NCBI GenBank assembly: GCA_964030475.1
Contig: CAXIPT010000083.1
Coordinates: 1-64,000, forward strand
Length of the DNA: 64,000 bases
DNA from: Tethya wilhelma
Taxonomy: Eukaryota; Porifera; Demospongiae; Tethyida; Tethyidae
Direction of reading: 5' to 3'
Positions 10,812 through 21,851 of the stretch are shown one piece after another; the first letter of the stretch is position 1, and each line of letters opens with the position of its first letter. A program made the position numbers and the translations under genes. The notes below the pieces were generated by a model. That model saw nothing but the letters and a program-made list of their open reading frames with translations. It made no database searches and was not told the origin of the DNA.

Positions 10812-10845
<34 letters not shown>

Positions 10846-10848
10846 CAA

Positions 10849-10881
<33 letters not shown>

Positions 10882-13800
10882 TACAATATATTTATACAGG
10901 TTAAACCCACCAAAGCAGAGCAAAAAAGGAAAATAAGAAAAATATACAGAAATTGTCGGGACAAGGAAAACAGTGCACTGAAGAAAGGGGTCCCAACAAG
11001 TGTATTATGTGAAGACGAGTCAATTCGTGGGTACCAAAGGAAACGACTACTAAACCACTACGAAACCCCTCCACCTAAGCAAATGGCTTCAAGCAAGTCT
11101 CATTCCCCCGATTTCTCCAAAGTGACCTGGGATAAAGAGCAAGTTTTGCACGATCTTGAACAGCATCCACCAGCACCACCAGCAATCAATTGGCAAAAGT
11201 TCGCAAGAGAATACAATGTCCCGGAACAAACTGTGGACAAGTGGTAAAGCAATTTGCTCAAAAGTCAAACATCGATACTAAGAGGCTGGATGGTAGAGAA
11301 GCGTCCAAGAGAGTCAGAATGAGAAAGAGGAAGCTGCACGGTGGTGAGATTTCGGCACCAGGTTACCCTACAGTAAACACAGTCATAAGGTCATGGCAAA
11401 AAATGGTTGAAAAGGGTGAGTTGTCTTTAGGGGTTCCTTGTGCACCTTTCACGATTCAACATTACACAATCAATGCCGGTAACGTGGAACGAAACGAAAT
11501 GGTTGTTATTGGCCGCAAATTCCCACTTAGTGAGCTGAGACAGAAGCTTTTGTCAGGACAAGAGAAGTACATGAGATTAGACAGTGATGAAGAAATAGCA
11601 GCCATGACCACAGCCGACTTGCAGTCAAAATTGTCAATATTACATGAAGATCACACTACATTTAGTAGCGTAGAAGAGTTGCAAGACCGATACAAACAAC
11701 TCCAATGAACATGTACTCTTGCTATGTGGCACGATCACTCCACATTGTTGGGTATGGGAACGGTCATGATTACAGTCCATGTACTATTTGATCCTGCAGT
11801 GTTTTACACCCAGCCAGAATTGAATAACAGCCAAGTCGACATACAGGCAACAGTTGAACGTCCAATTATTCACATGATTGCTGCTGGCTCATCTTCAGTC
11901 GAGGACCAGGCTGCTATCTTGCAGGACCGGATCGATTGTCTCCACATACTCTCTGAGACAGTTACTACATCCGGTGGCATTGCCATTACTGACAAACTCT
12001 GCTTTTTTGTCGGTGATCACCCCGCCCAGCAATTTGAGCGGGGCACACAAATGGGGGGGGGGGGGCACTTATAAGTGTGGTGGTTGTGGTGTAAAAGATA
12101 TCATGATGGATGATCTTGCTCATACATTACAACTACCTTGGAGATCTCTTGAAGAGCTACAGCAGGTAGCAATAGCAGGAAAGTTTGGGAAAAAACCAGG
12201 TGAGCTTAAACCGTTTGACAAACTACGAATTGAACCATTGAAAGAGGAGTTGAATGCAAGAAACGTATTTTATACAGCCACACTCAAGGATGACTTGGAT
12301 AACATGCTTACAGGAATCCTTAAAGGAGTTCAACATGTACCGACGCTACTTTTGCTCAATCCAACTGGCTCTCTTTCAGATCTCAACCTCAGTCAATATA
12401 CTATACTTGATTGTGAGCCTCTACATGACTTAAAGGGCCACCTTATAAATCTCTGCAAAGAGCTGCCATTTCTACTAGCAGGAGAGATAAGAAAAGGTGT
12501 GGAAGACATAATCAAAACAACGGTTAGTGACACAATGACTTGTGCCGATCATCGTATAGTATTGATACAGCTGTACCTGTACCTAAAGCCGAAAGAAATT
12601 AACAGAGAAATACATACTCTACTGGAAACAGCTATTAGAATCAGTCAAATTCTGTATCTTCCAGCTCAACTCCGTACACCACAAAAAGTCCTACAGCTAT
12701 ACAATTGTACGTGGCTTCACCATGAAGTATGCAGAGAGCTATTCACTAATTTTCACGCAGGTATGACCAAAGAAAAGTTTTTCGGCCAATATCTCCACTG
12801 TATTGTCTCTCATGCCCCAATGCAGCTAGAAATTGTTCCTCTTTCGTCAGTCAACACTGAAAATCAGGAGCGGCTTTTTAGCCAGGCACGAAAAACAGCA
12901 ACCTCAACATCTAACAGGCACCCACAAAATGTAATTTCATCACTCACCATTCGGCTACAAGCCAAAACAGATCTCAAAGATGTCACTAACGAAGTTAGGA
13001 AAAGTGAAAGTAGAGTGTCGAAAGTCAGCAAAAACATTCAGAAATACAAAAGCACAAAAGTTGACGCTAGCTTCATAGAAATGCATCTCCACAGTTGGAA
13101 TCAACATCTCATACGGATAAGTCCTTTCCTCGTGCTTGGAGAAGGTGAGTGGTGGGAGAGTATACTAGGTGGCTATCGGTTTCATGATGGTGATGAAGAA
13201 CAACACAGCCAAACTTCACCACAGCTACTCCACTACAGATCATCTACAATTAAGGATGTCAGAACACGTCAGTCACTCTGTTGGGAAAAGTTAATCAAAG
13301 AAAAGATTGAACTACTGACTCCTAAAGTGTATCTATACACGTCAGATGGTATACCCAATGGAGATATTACCTATCCTCATGATCAGCTGCAGTCACATGT
13401 TGATGACAACTTTGAGTCCAGTACATCTATACAGATTGAAGAAAATGTTTATGGAAGCAGAGCAACAATGACAGATTCACAAGCACATATGGATCAAGAA
13501 CAGGAGCAACAATTACCAAGCACAGATTCACAAGAATCTCCTGTTGAGATGGATACAGTATCAGAGTCGGAAATTGTACATTGTCAAGAAGGTGGTTCTA
13601 GGCTGAGTTTAGAACCTGAAGAAAGTGCTACAGAAGCAGTTAAAGCAGCTCTCTTCAAAACGAAACATGCTTCTTTGATAGTGAAAGTATTGGGCAGAAA
13701 ACAGATCATTGAGGAATTTGATGAGTTGAGACATAAATTAAAGACGTCTGGTAAGAAACCCACAAGATTTCAAAGACAGAAGCATGAAGAGTTACTTGCT

Positions 13801-13980
13801 GAATTACAAACATTAGTACAGAATGAGAAGACAAAGACAATGGAGAAGATTAGACAAACTGAAAGAGACTACTATCTGTCACATAACACGCTTCCCAATG
13901 GAAATCCTGAGCACACAGAACTAACCAGGAAACTTAAGTTTATCAACAAGTTGTTAGTCACATGGCACGCTAACTTTTGA
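10240..13980 (+). pseudogene. Transposon protein of unnamed family (WHDHS / GDHPAQQFE motifs), disrupted
   Basis: Exon 1 runs from ATG 10240 to 10797 and holds Cys pairs (CGYGRC; SCCQEC) like a zinc finger. A 102-nt GT-AG intron (10798-10899) follows, then one long reading path to TGA at 13980. The middle has INWQKFAREYNVP then GQVVKQFAQ, a helix-turn-helix-like region. Next come WHDHS (11724-11762 region) and FFVGDHPAQQFE (about 12006-12041), followed by a CGGCG zinc motif; spaced Asp residues like these suggest an RNase H-fold transposase core, by inference. The C-terminus is charged and probably helical (from about 13660 on). Damage: TAG at 10375, TGA at 10549, a lost base near 11223, TGA at 11706, and an indel in a poly-G run at about 12051-12064. 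I recognise it as a repeated invertebrate transposon protein but cannot name the superfamily. Confidence 0.65.
10798..10899 (+). repeat. Intron with (CA)n and (TC)n microsatellites
   Basis: The donor is CTGCAG|GTAAAC and the acceptor is TTATACAG|GTTAAA. The length of 102 nt is a multiple of three, and the frame is kept on either side. The content is almost wholly CA and TC repeat, like the piggyBac introns. Confidence 0.8.
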
Positions 13981-14115
13981 TGCTATATAGCACACTGTGA
14001 TGTACACATAATTCAGAATATTATACTTACCTATTAAATAAATCATGGCTGTGAACTTTTCGTCCAAATTTACAAGATTTTATTTATCATTGTTGTTGCT
14101 TCTTTCTAATGTTTA

Positions 14116-14151
<36 letters not shown>

Positions 14152-14339
14152 ATCATGCAAGCTTTTGGTGTGTTTGTGGTGATGGTGGTAGTGGGTAATG
14201 TAGACAGGCCAGTCCTAATGATATATACTAAAATAGCTATGTAAATCATAATTCAATTTAAGGCACAGGTAGTCTGGTCCCTCTGGCTTTTATAATACAT
14301 GTAGGAATAAGACACAGGCAGCAGTCTGATATACTACTC
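13981..14339 (+). other. 3' flank with AATAAA and (TG)n
   Basis: AATAAA lies at 14037-14042, 57 bases after the stop codon, a plausible polyadenylation signal. A TG run follows at about 14118-14151. No gene is seen after that. Confidence 0.5.
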
Positions 14340-14920
14340 AGGTACATTAAGGCATGGTTTTGCATATTAAGGCCTAATTAAAATTGAAATCAAAATATTT
14401 CAATCCAAGAATGAGCATACATAATCAAACTCTAAGACATGGTACATATCAAGGATTGTAATGTCCACACAAAGTTTGATAGTCATGTGACCTCGAATAA
14501 TTGCATAATTAAGCATATTTTCTCCTTTTGTTCTAGGAGTTAGGGTTCCCACGGAGATATTGGCCCCATATTTTGGTGATGTGTTAATTAAGTTAATTAA
14601 TAATTAACTACCAGAGCGCATAATTAATTAGTGCATAATTAATTAGTTATGACAAATTTCTAATTAAAGAGCACTATCTTTAAAAATTTTTATTTCCATA
14701 ACTCATTAATTATGCGCTAATTAATTATGCACTCGGGTAGTTAATTAATAATTAATTTAGTTAACATGTTCACAAAATATTAACTTGATACCATCCTTGG
14801 AAGATCAACTCCTTCAGCACCAAAAAAACTCAATATACAACCTTGAATTATGCGCATATTTATTGTCACATGACCACTAAACTCAAGGAAAACTTGAAAA
14901 TTACTAAGTTAAATCCACAT
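14340..14920 (-). mobile_element. AT-rich hairpin MITE (CATTAAGGCATG family), truncated
   Basis: Reverse complement of about 47640-48206. It starts with the terminal TACATTAAGGCATGG. The core (14582-14770) is a palindrome built of GCATAATTAATTAG-type units. The far end is cut by the Ns at 14921. Confidence 0.8.
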
Positions 14921-14922
14921 AN
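14921..14922. other. Assembly gap (two Ns)
   Basis: Joins a truncated MITE to the second half of the MITE begun at 8665. Confidence 0.85.
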
Positions 14923-15186
14923 NTCCTTGATACTCGTTTTGATCATAAACATGCCTAAACAAAAACTAGAAAGCTTTGAAACTTAGTGTATAAATTCACG
15001 TACTACAATGCAGCCCTCTTTGAGAGTTCAAAGGTCATCATTATCTATCCACGTGGCATTATTATATGCGCATGCGCATTAGCCACTCCAGCAGAATGCA
15101 GTGCATGTAGCTGCCACTCAAGCTTTTTGTAGGGACTAACCAGTCTCTAATAGTCTCCACACTGTAGTGTTGAAAAAAGTAAATGA
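14923..15186 (+). mobile_element. TACGTA-type MITE, second half
   Basis: Begins with the same 26 bases that end the first half (8665-9034), then continues as in the intact copy at 44513-45122, finishing with GTTGAAAAAAGTAAATGAAC. Confidence 0.8.
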
Positions 15187-15583
15187 ACAAGTAGTAAAAA
15201 TTTCAAAAAATAACTAGTGTAGGAATGGGCAGTGCGGTAAAAAGTATTGGAACAAGGCATGTCTCAATTTCGGCACATGACTACTTCATTTTTTATACCT
15301 AACTTTTGCCTAGTCAGCAGTCCAATTTAAGTTACCTGTCTGTTATATAGTCAACTACTTAGCCAACTGATTAGTAGGAACTGAAATTGAACTGAATTGA
15401 ATGCAATAATAAGTTGTGGTGTTATACTATTGTACAGATCATTGTATTTACGACACTGAGGATCCGGATCAAGATTAAAAATGAAGTAGTCATGTGCCGA
15501 AATTGAGACATGCCTTGTTCCAATACTTTTTACCGCACTACCCATTCCTACACTACTTATTTTTTGAAATTTTTACCACCTGT
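15187..15583. mobile_element. MITE with long TIRs (GTAGTAAAAATTT family)
   Basis: Arms of about 115 bases with GTGTAGGAATGGGCAGTGCG and CTCAATTTCGGCACATGACT blocks, inverted at 15478-15583. The open frame on the - strand (15351-15545) merely reads through an arm. Confidence 0.88.
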
Positions 15584-15590
15584 TATATAT

Positions 15591-16670
15591 GTGACCCAAT
15601 TTTGGAAAACCGACCAGATGTAGTAAAACTTTATTTGTAGTATTCGGCGATTGTAGTGTAATTCGCGACGCGCGCGCAAAATTAATTTTTTTGCACCAAT
15701 GGGGAGGGGCACACCTTGGCGAGCTGCAAACGTGATTTTACGGGTGGGGCTGCTTCTATTGCTGAGATATGAGCGCTTGAATGCAGCTATGTCAGCCATG
15801 GCTAGCTTCTCTCCCGTTAGTACACGGGGTTGCGTTGCCATGTTCATTTATTAATTATTGTGATAAGTACATGATGCAGCTGCTGCTGTGGATCTCATTA
15901 TAATCTTGCATATTTAATGTGCAGCAAAAAACAATGCATTGTTCATCAACTAAACACTTCTAGCAGAAAGAAATCTCTTCCAGATGATCAGAAGATGGCC
16001 CACAGTGTTGCAGAATCGCTGGGCTATGCCAGGAGCTGTTTATCTGTGCATAATAATGAATGAATGTATTGTACATTGTGTATAATAAATTTGCAATGAA
16101 ATTTGTGGGGGAAAGAAGCTAAGCGCTTCTTATTATGGGCAATAAGTATTAGCTAAACTGTTTCCTGCAGTTAGAATAGCTATAGATGCATGCATTAATA
16201 TTGGGCGCTTATTTCTGCGCCATTTATAGCTTAGTTACTCTAGTTACAGCCCAACCGCTACATTATTCTACTTAGTAGACTTACTTACCTCCTTGGTGAA
16301 TCCTCCTGGAAGGCTCCCTGGTCTTCTGTGTCTTTAAAAAGGCTCATAAAGTAAGTTTTAACTAGCGCTTCAACTAACTTCATGCATATTCTGATACTAC
16401 ACTAAAATTGTACCACAAACATAAATTGTTTGTAACACGGATAGTATACAGAGTTTGTGTACTCGCGCTTAGCAACGTATTCGCTCACGATTTTAGCGAG
16501 TAAAATTGGAATGAACGGTCGGTATATTTGAGCTCATATCTCAAAAACTATAGTGCCTAGCAGCTCCAAATTTGGAAAAAAGCTAGTTGCAATGACGTAG
16601 ATTACAATGCAAGCGCTATCTCAAAATTCGCATATTACTACATCTGGTCAGTTTTCTAAAATTCGGTCAC
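15591..16670. mobile_element. GTGACC-type MITE (1.08 kb), second subfamily
   Basis: Ends are inverted: GTGACCCAATTTTGGAAAAC at left, and a close match on the complement at right, with a further ACCAGATGTAGTAA block. ATAT flanks both sides. Interior words (GGGTGGGGCTGCTTCTATTG, TCAAAATTCGCA) are shared with the 6191 element, so the two subfamilies have a common ancestor. No transposase. Confidence 0.85.
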
Positions 16671-17542
16671 ATATGCGTAATGGTTATATCTCCCTAGTAA
16701 CCAACGGGTACCCAATTTTCAAGGCAGATCTAACATCTTATAGTTAAGTATTACTTGCAAACAAAAATTTGACCTTGTGCATTGAGTGTTTACATCCCTC
16801 ATTTTCAAAAGTATGCATTTTCAGATCTAGCCACGCCCACAAACATGACTTGGTTTTCATTTTCATTAAGAATGTCAAATACATAAATAATATGATGATT
16901 ACCAAATTCGGTCTTCTAATCACAGAGTATGTTCAAAACACGAAAGGGTTAGCTTTTTAATTAGTTCCTAAACTGCCTTAACTTTTGAGCCATCCTTAAC
17001 TACACTGAGTAAACCGTCTCTAAAAGCTGTACATTTGATGAACATGCGCATTATATTAATGCAAACCACGTGGTCTATTGACGACCTTTACCAACATCAA
17101 AATGGCTAAATAAAAAGTACAGTATTTTATATCGAGAGTTTCAAAGCTGCCTAGATTTTGTTTGCTGGGTTTTCGCCAGCAAACGAGTCGAAAAGGACAT
17201 ATTACAGATGAAATGAAGTCCCACTATATAATTAAAGTTGGCTTGATGCCTTTTCTTTGTCTGGAAATCACGTTCATATAAGTCAGTTAGGAAGGAAGGA
17301 AGAAAGGAAGGAGAACAAAATTGCACTCTTGTGGCTTCTCGCGAGCGCTCTCTCCAGAGTGCTCTAGAAACTTTCTACCAGTCTTCTTGGTTCATACAGT
17401 AAGCTAACTGTCCGTGGGAAGCTATTAAATGCATTTGAAGGCTTACCTTTCTTTCCCTGAAAGTTTATAAGCATAAACATTTTGCATTGTGTCAAATGGA
17501 CAGTCGGACCATTCCTACTCTACATACTACCGTACGTATGAT
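16671..17542 (-). mobile_element. TACGTA-type MITE, longer derivative
   Basis: The right part (about 17050-17542) matches the family in reverse orientation and ends in ACCGTACGTATGAT. The left part (16690-17040) matches 8234-8664 inverted. It contains a GGAAGGAAGG-like tract near 17290. No gene. Confidence 0.65.
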
Positions 17543-19137
17543 ATTTAAAACACTTTTCAGCACGAAAGAAACACTTTTGTGAAACTTTACTTTTTTCAAC
17601 ATATGGAAAATTCTCTTGGTGTAAAAAACGATGTTGGCGAAAAACAAAGTTTTCTAATCGTAGAGATAAAGAAATTTGTTTTATGGAGTGACTATGGATA
17701 GTCACTCAAAAAAACTAAGTTCTTTATCTCTGCCGTTCCAATATTTTGTTTTTCACCAACAATGTTTTTTACACAAAGAGAATGTTCCGTGTGTTGTTCA
17801 CTAAAGTGTGTCTTTTCTGCTGAAAAGTATTTTCAAGACAAAATAAACGTTTTTTGTAAAAAGTGTACTTTTTAATCTTAGAAAATTTTCTAAGTCTATA
17901 GTCACTCAAAAAAACTAAGTTATCGTTAGAAAACTTTGTTTTTCACCAACAATGTCTTTTGCACCAAGAGAATGTTCCACGTGTTGAAAAAAGTAGAATT
18001 TTACAAGTGTTTCTTTTGTGCTGAAGTGTTTTCAAGAAAAAAAAAAGTTTTTTGTGAAAAGCGAATTTACTCTCTTAGAAAATTTTCTAAGTGTATAGTC
18101 ACTCAAAAAAACTAAGTTCTTTATCTCTTCTGAAAGAAAACTTTGTTTTTTAACAACAATTTTTTTTACACCAAGAGAATGTTCCATGAGTTGTGAAAAA
18201 TAGAATTTCACAAAAGTGTTTCTCTTGCAATGAAATCTGTTTTCAAGCCAAAATAAACGTTTTTTGTGAAAGGTGTACTTTTTGGTCTTAGAAAATTTTC
18301 TAAGTCCATAGTCACTGAAAAAAAACTACCTCTACCGTAATAAAACTTTTTTTTTTAACAACAATGTTTTTTACACCAAGAGAATGTTCCATGCGTTGAA
18401 ATAAGTAAAATTTTATAAGAGTTTCTTTTGCACTGAAAACTGTTTTCTAGCCAAAAAAACGTTTTTTGTGAAAGGTGTTCTTTTCGATCTAAGAAAATTA
18501 TCTAAATCCATAGTCACTGAAAATAACTAAAACCTTTATCTCTACCGTGAGAAAACTTTGTTTTTCACACACATTGTTTTTTACACCAAGAGGATTATCT
18601 ATGTGTTGAAAAAAGTAAAATTTCACAAAAGTATTTCTTTTGCGCTTAAAACTGTTTTCAAATGATATTAACGTTTTTTTGTGAAAGGTGTACTTTTTGG
18701 TCTTAAAAATTTTTCTAAGTCCATAGTCATTGAAAACAACTAAGTTCATTATTTTCACAGTGAAAAAACTTTGCTTTACACCAACATTGTTTTTTACACC
18801 AAGAGAATGTTCTATGTGTTAAAAAAAGTAAAATTTCACAGAAATGTTTCTTTTATGCTGAAAAAGGTCTTGAAGCAAAAGGAAACATTTTTTGTTAAAG
18901 GTGTACTTTTAGTTCTTAGTCCATAGTCACTGAAAAAAACTAAGTTCTTTATCTCCTCTGTGAAAATACTTTGTTTTTTAACAACAATGTTTTTACACCA
19001 AGAGAATGTTCCATGCGTTGAAAAAAGTAAAATTTCACAAAAGTGCTTCTTTCACGCTGAAAACTGTTTTCAAGTGAAAATAAACCTTTTTTTGTGAAAG
19101 ATGTACTTTTTGTTCTTAGAAACTTTCCTAAATCTAT
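17543..19137 (-). repeat. 212-bp satellite array with an orientation switch
   Basis: The first part (17543-17698) is in + orientation. At GAGTGACTATGGATAGTCAC the array flips, and the rest runs in - orientation (TAGTCACTCAAAAAAACTAA landmarks). About seven monomers, more diverged than those at 2-8 kb. The array is cut by the RecQ-carrying element. Confidence 0.9.
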
Positions 19138-19616
19138 TAGCCTCGTTCCCAGGCTCTCACCTTTGACCTTACACTCACGATAAGGAAGGAGAGAGCCTGA
19201 TCGGAAATATCACGTGAATGACGTAAAATTTACGAATTACTAGTGCAACTGAGTAGCTAGTGACGTGAAACGGGAGTAGCGCGCATACGTATGAAACCAC
19301 ACAGGTTATTATTAAACCGCAAAGCAACGTGAACGCGTGACAGAGAAGCTCGAAGGTGACTTAAGCTGTGGAGAGCTCGCGTCTTGGATAAAAAGATGAC
19401 TGATAGGACATTTGGTTGGTGACAAGGTAAGAAGTAGTAATAATACCATTTCATAAGTTACTTGAATCATAAAATTCTCGATCTGGCAGATAACTATCAG
19501 TATTTTCTCGGTGTAGGGTGGTTGAAGTAACTTGAGCACTCACAAATGTAAATTTATACTCTGCGCTGTGATAGGTCACAGTGTTTGAATTTAAATCTTG
19601 ATCCTGTTCAGGAAAA

Positions 19617-21641
19617 ATGTCTCAGTGTGTTGACTATTTGTGTAAGTTAGAGTGTCAAGCCTTGTCAGACATTTTGAATGGAAAAGTTTGTGATAATAGT
19701 AACTATGGTGGTGTTTGATCAGTTGTTTCTAAGGCTAAGGCTTCACTCTATGAGTATTTTAAACATTCGAGTTTCAAACCGGGACAAATGGAAGCTATTG
19801 TTGCATTTTTGCATGGGAAAGATACGTTTGTGAGGTTAGCCACTGGAGCCGGAAAGATTATGTGTATTTTTCTCGGCCCTTTAACTCTCAGTAAAACAGC
19901 CTCTGCTGTGGTCATTAGTCCATTATTTTCACTGATGGATCAGCAGGTTAGTGTTCGATTTGTATTTTTGGGGGCTTGACATTGAATTGTAAGATTATTT
20001 ATGTTGGTTGCACAATTACAAGCTGTTGGAGTGTCTGCTATAAGGGTTGATGGCATGGTTAATTTAAATGCGTTTGTGAAGGAGCTTTTTCGCTTTGGTT
20101 AGTATTGTGGGTTTTTTTCCATTTATGTTGAATTATGATCCTCATATTGAATTCGTAATATATTAGTATTTATGTCTCCTGAGATTGCTGTAAGACCTCC
20201 TTGGCGTAACCTGTTTAAATGTTCGTCCCAGTTTTTGAAGAATCTCTGCTTGATAGCTGTAGATGAGGCCCACTGTAATGGTATGTTTATCTATAGCTAT
20301 AATATTAGTGTAGTAATAGGTGATTTTTTTTAACATGATGTTAATTATAGGGGGAGAGATTTTAGAAAGTGCCTTTCTCTCATTGGTGGATTAAGAGCAT
20401 TGACAAGTGTGAGAATGGTTGTGTTAACTGCTTCTGCGACTCCTGAGATGCAAGACAGTGTATGCTCATCTTTGAATCTACAGTCACCAGTTGTAGTTTC
20501 TAGAGAATTGGACCGTGTAAATATTTTTTATCTGCATGTAAGAGTTCAAGCATTAAGGTAGGACAAGTAACAAAATGACAACATGCCTATTTATTTACTG
20601 AAATATGAACGATATATATATATTACAGAGAGATTTTCATGGCTTAATGGCTACATTAAGCTCTGTGACTGAGCTTGAAGACATCCCTAAGACCCTTATT
20701 TTTTGTCAAACAAAGGATAAGGCAATTACTGTACACCAACAGTTACACAACTCTGCCAAATACAAGCACTACACCAGTTTATATCATGCCTCCTTACCCG
20801 GAAGACTAAGTTGTTTATCCAGAGAAGCTTCTCTTCTTCTACTACTGAACTTCGAGTCTTAGTTTCAACAGTGGCTTTTGGCATGGTATAGGGACAATTT
20901 TTATACTTACTACTTTCATCTATGACAGTTGTTTGAATATAATTTCAGGGTATGGATGTAGGCGATATTGAAGTATTTGTTGTGTATGGCATTCCTGATA
21001 CCATTGCAAATCTATATCAGGTATGGTTATTGGTTTTGTGTATAGTGAGATAAATTTGTGAGTTGAATTATACATTATTTAGCTGATAGGTCGTGCTGGA
21101 CGGAATGGTGCTCCCTCACGGGCCCATGTTTTGTTCAATAAAAGATCCCTAAAGAAAATTTCTACTTCTACTTTGATAAAGTTTTGCAAGGATACCAAAA
21201 ACTGCAAACGAAGCATCCTTCTTAATGGAATCGGTGGAAGTAAAATATGTAACAACCCCATTCAATGTTGTGATACGTGCAGTGGAAATGTGATCCCATA
21301 TAAATCACTAGATGTACTCAAAGCTGGTGAGATTACACGCAAAAAAAGAGCACCACCATCCATTCGGCAGGTAGATGAAAATTTGAAAGCAAAAGTTCGA
21401 AATTGTTTAGTTTTTGAGAGAAAAAAGATTTGTGATGAAAATCCAGGCTTTAAAATGTTAGGTGCTCAGTTTGTTTTCCCTGATGCTGTCATCAAAGAAA
21501 TTTGTGACAAATCCAGCTAGTATAGACGATTTGCGTAGTTTACATTGTTTACGTCCTGAACATGTAGAGCGTGTGTACAAAATTGTAATGGATATTGTTG
21601 CTACTGCTCCTCCGCGCCGTCGAAATGTTATACATAGATAG
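19617..21641 (+). pseudogene. RecQ-family DNA helicase borne by a transposon, disrupted
   Basis: A superfamily 2, 3'-5' DNA helicase of RecQ type, in about seven exons. Motif 0/I region: FKPGQMEAIVAFLHGKDTF then TGAGK (about 19839-19859). Motif II VDEAHC is at 20262-20273, motif III TASAT in the fourth exon, and the domain-2 start SRELDRVNIFY follows. IFCQTKDKAI and STVAFGMGMD come next, and motif VI LIGRAGRNG is at 21083-21109. The Cys-containing C-terminal region (CKRSILLNG... CCDTC) matches the RecQ zinc-binding subdomain. Introns with GT-AG ends are clear near 20281-20349, 20884-20948 and 21021-21082. Faults: in-frame TGA at 19716, Ile instead of Ser/Thr after the Walker A lysine (19857-19859), a frameshift near 20795 and another near 21500, and no obvious acceptor before the second exon. 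It is probably inactive. The end at 21641 assumes the late frameshift. Confidence 0.85.
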
Positions 21642-21851
21642 TTGTCAAGATTGTAAGTTAGAACAATTATGATGACAATGTTATGTACGTACTACAATGT
21701 TTTAATTATTATACTATATAATATAGTTGTTTTGTTGTTACTATGGATGGTTCTCTGCCAGATCACATTCGATAATTATACGTATACATTTAATTTCAAT
21801 ATTTTAAAGGTAAGTATATATATGTTATACGAAGTCGAACATTTCATAGTT

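Noticed and set aside
15351..15545. Short ORFs starting MGSAVKS on MITE arms (also 63121-63330 and similar at 7810-8058)
   Set aside because: The same arm sequence in every MITE copy; they read through inverted repeats and do not share a conserved end.
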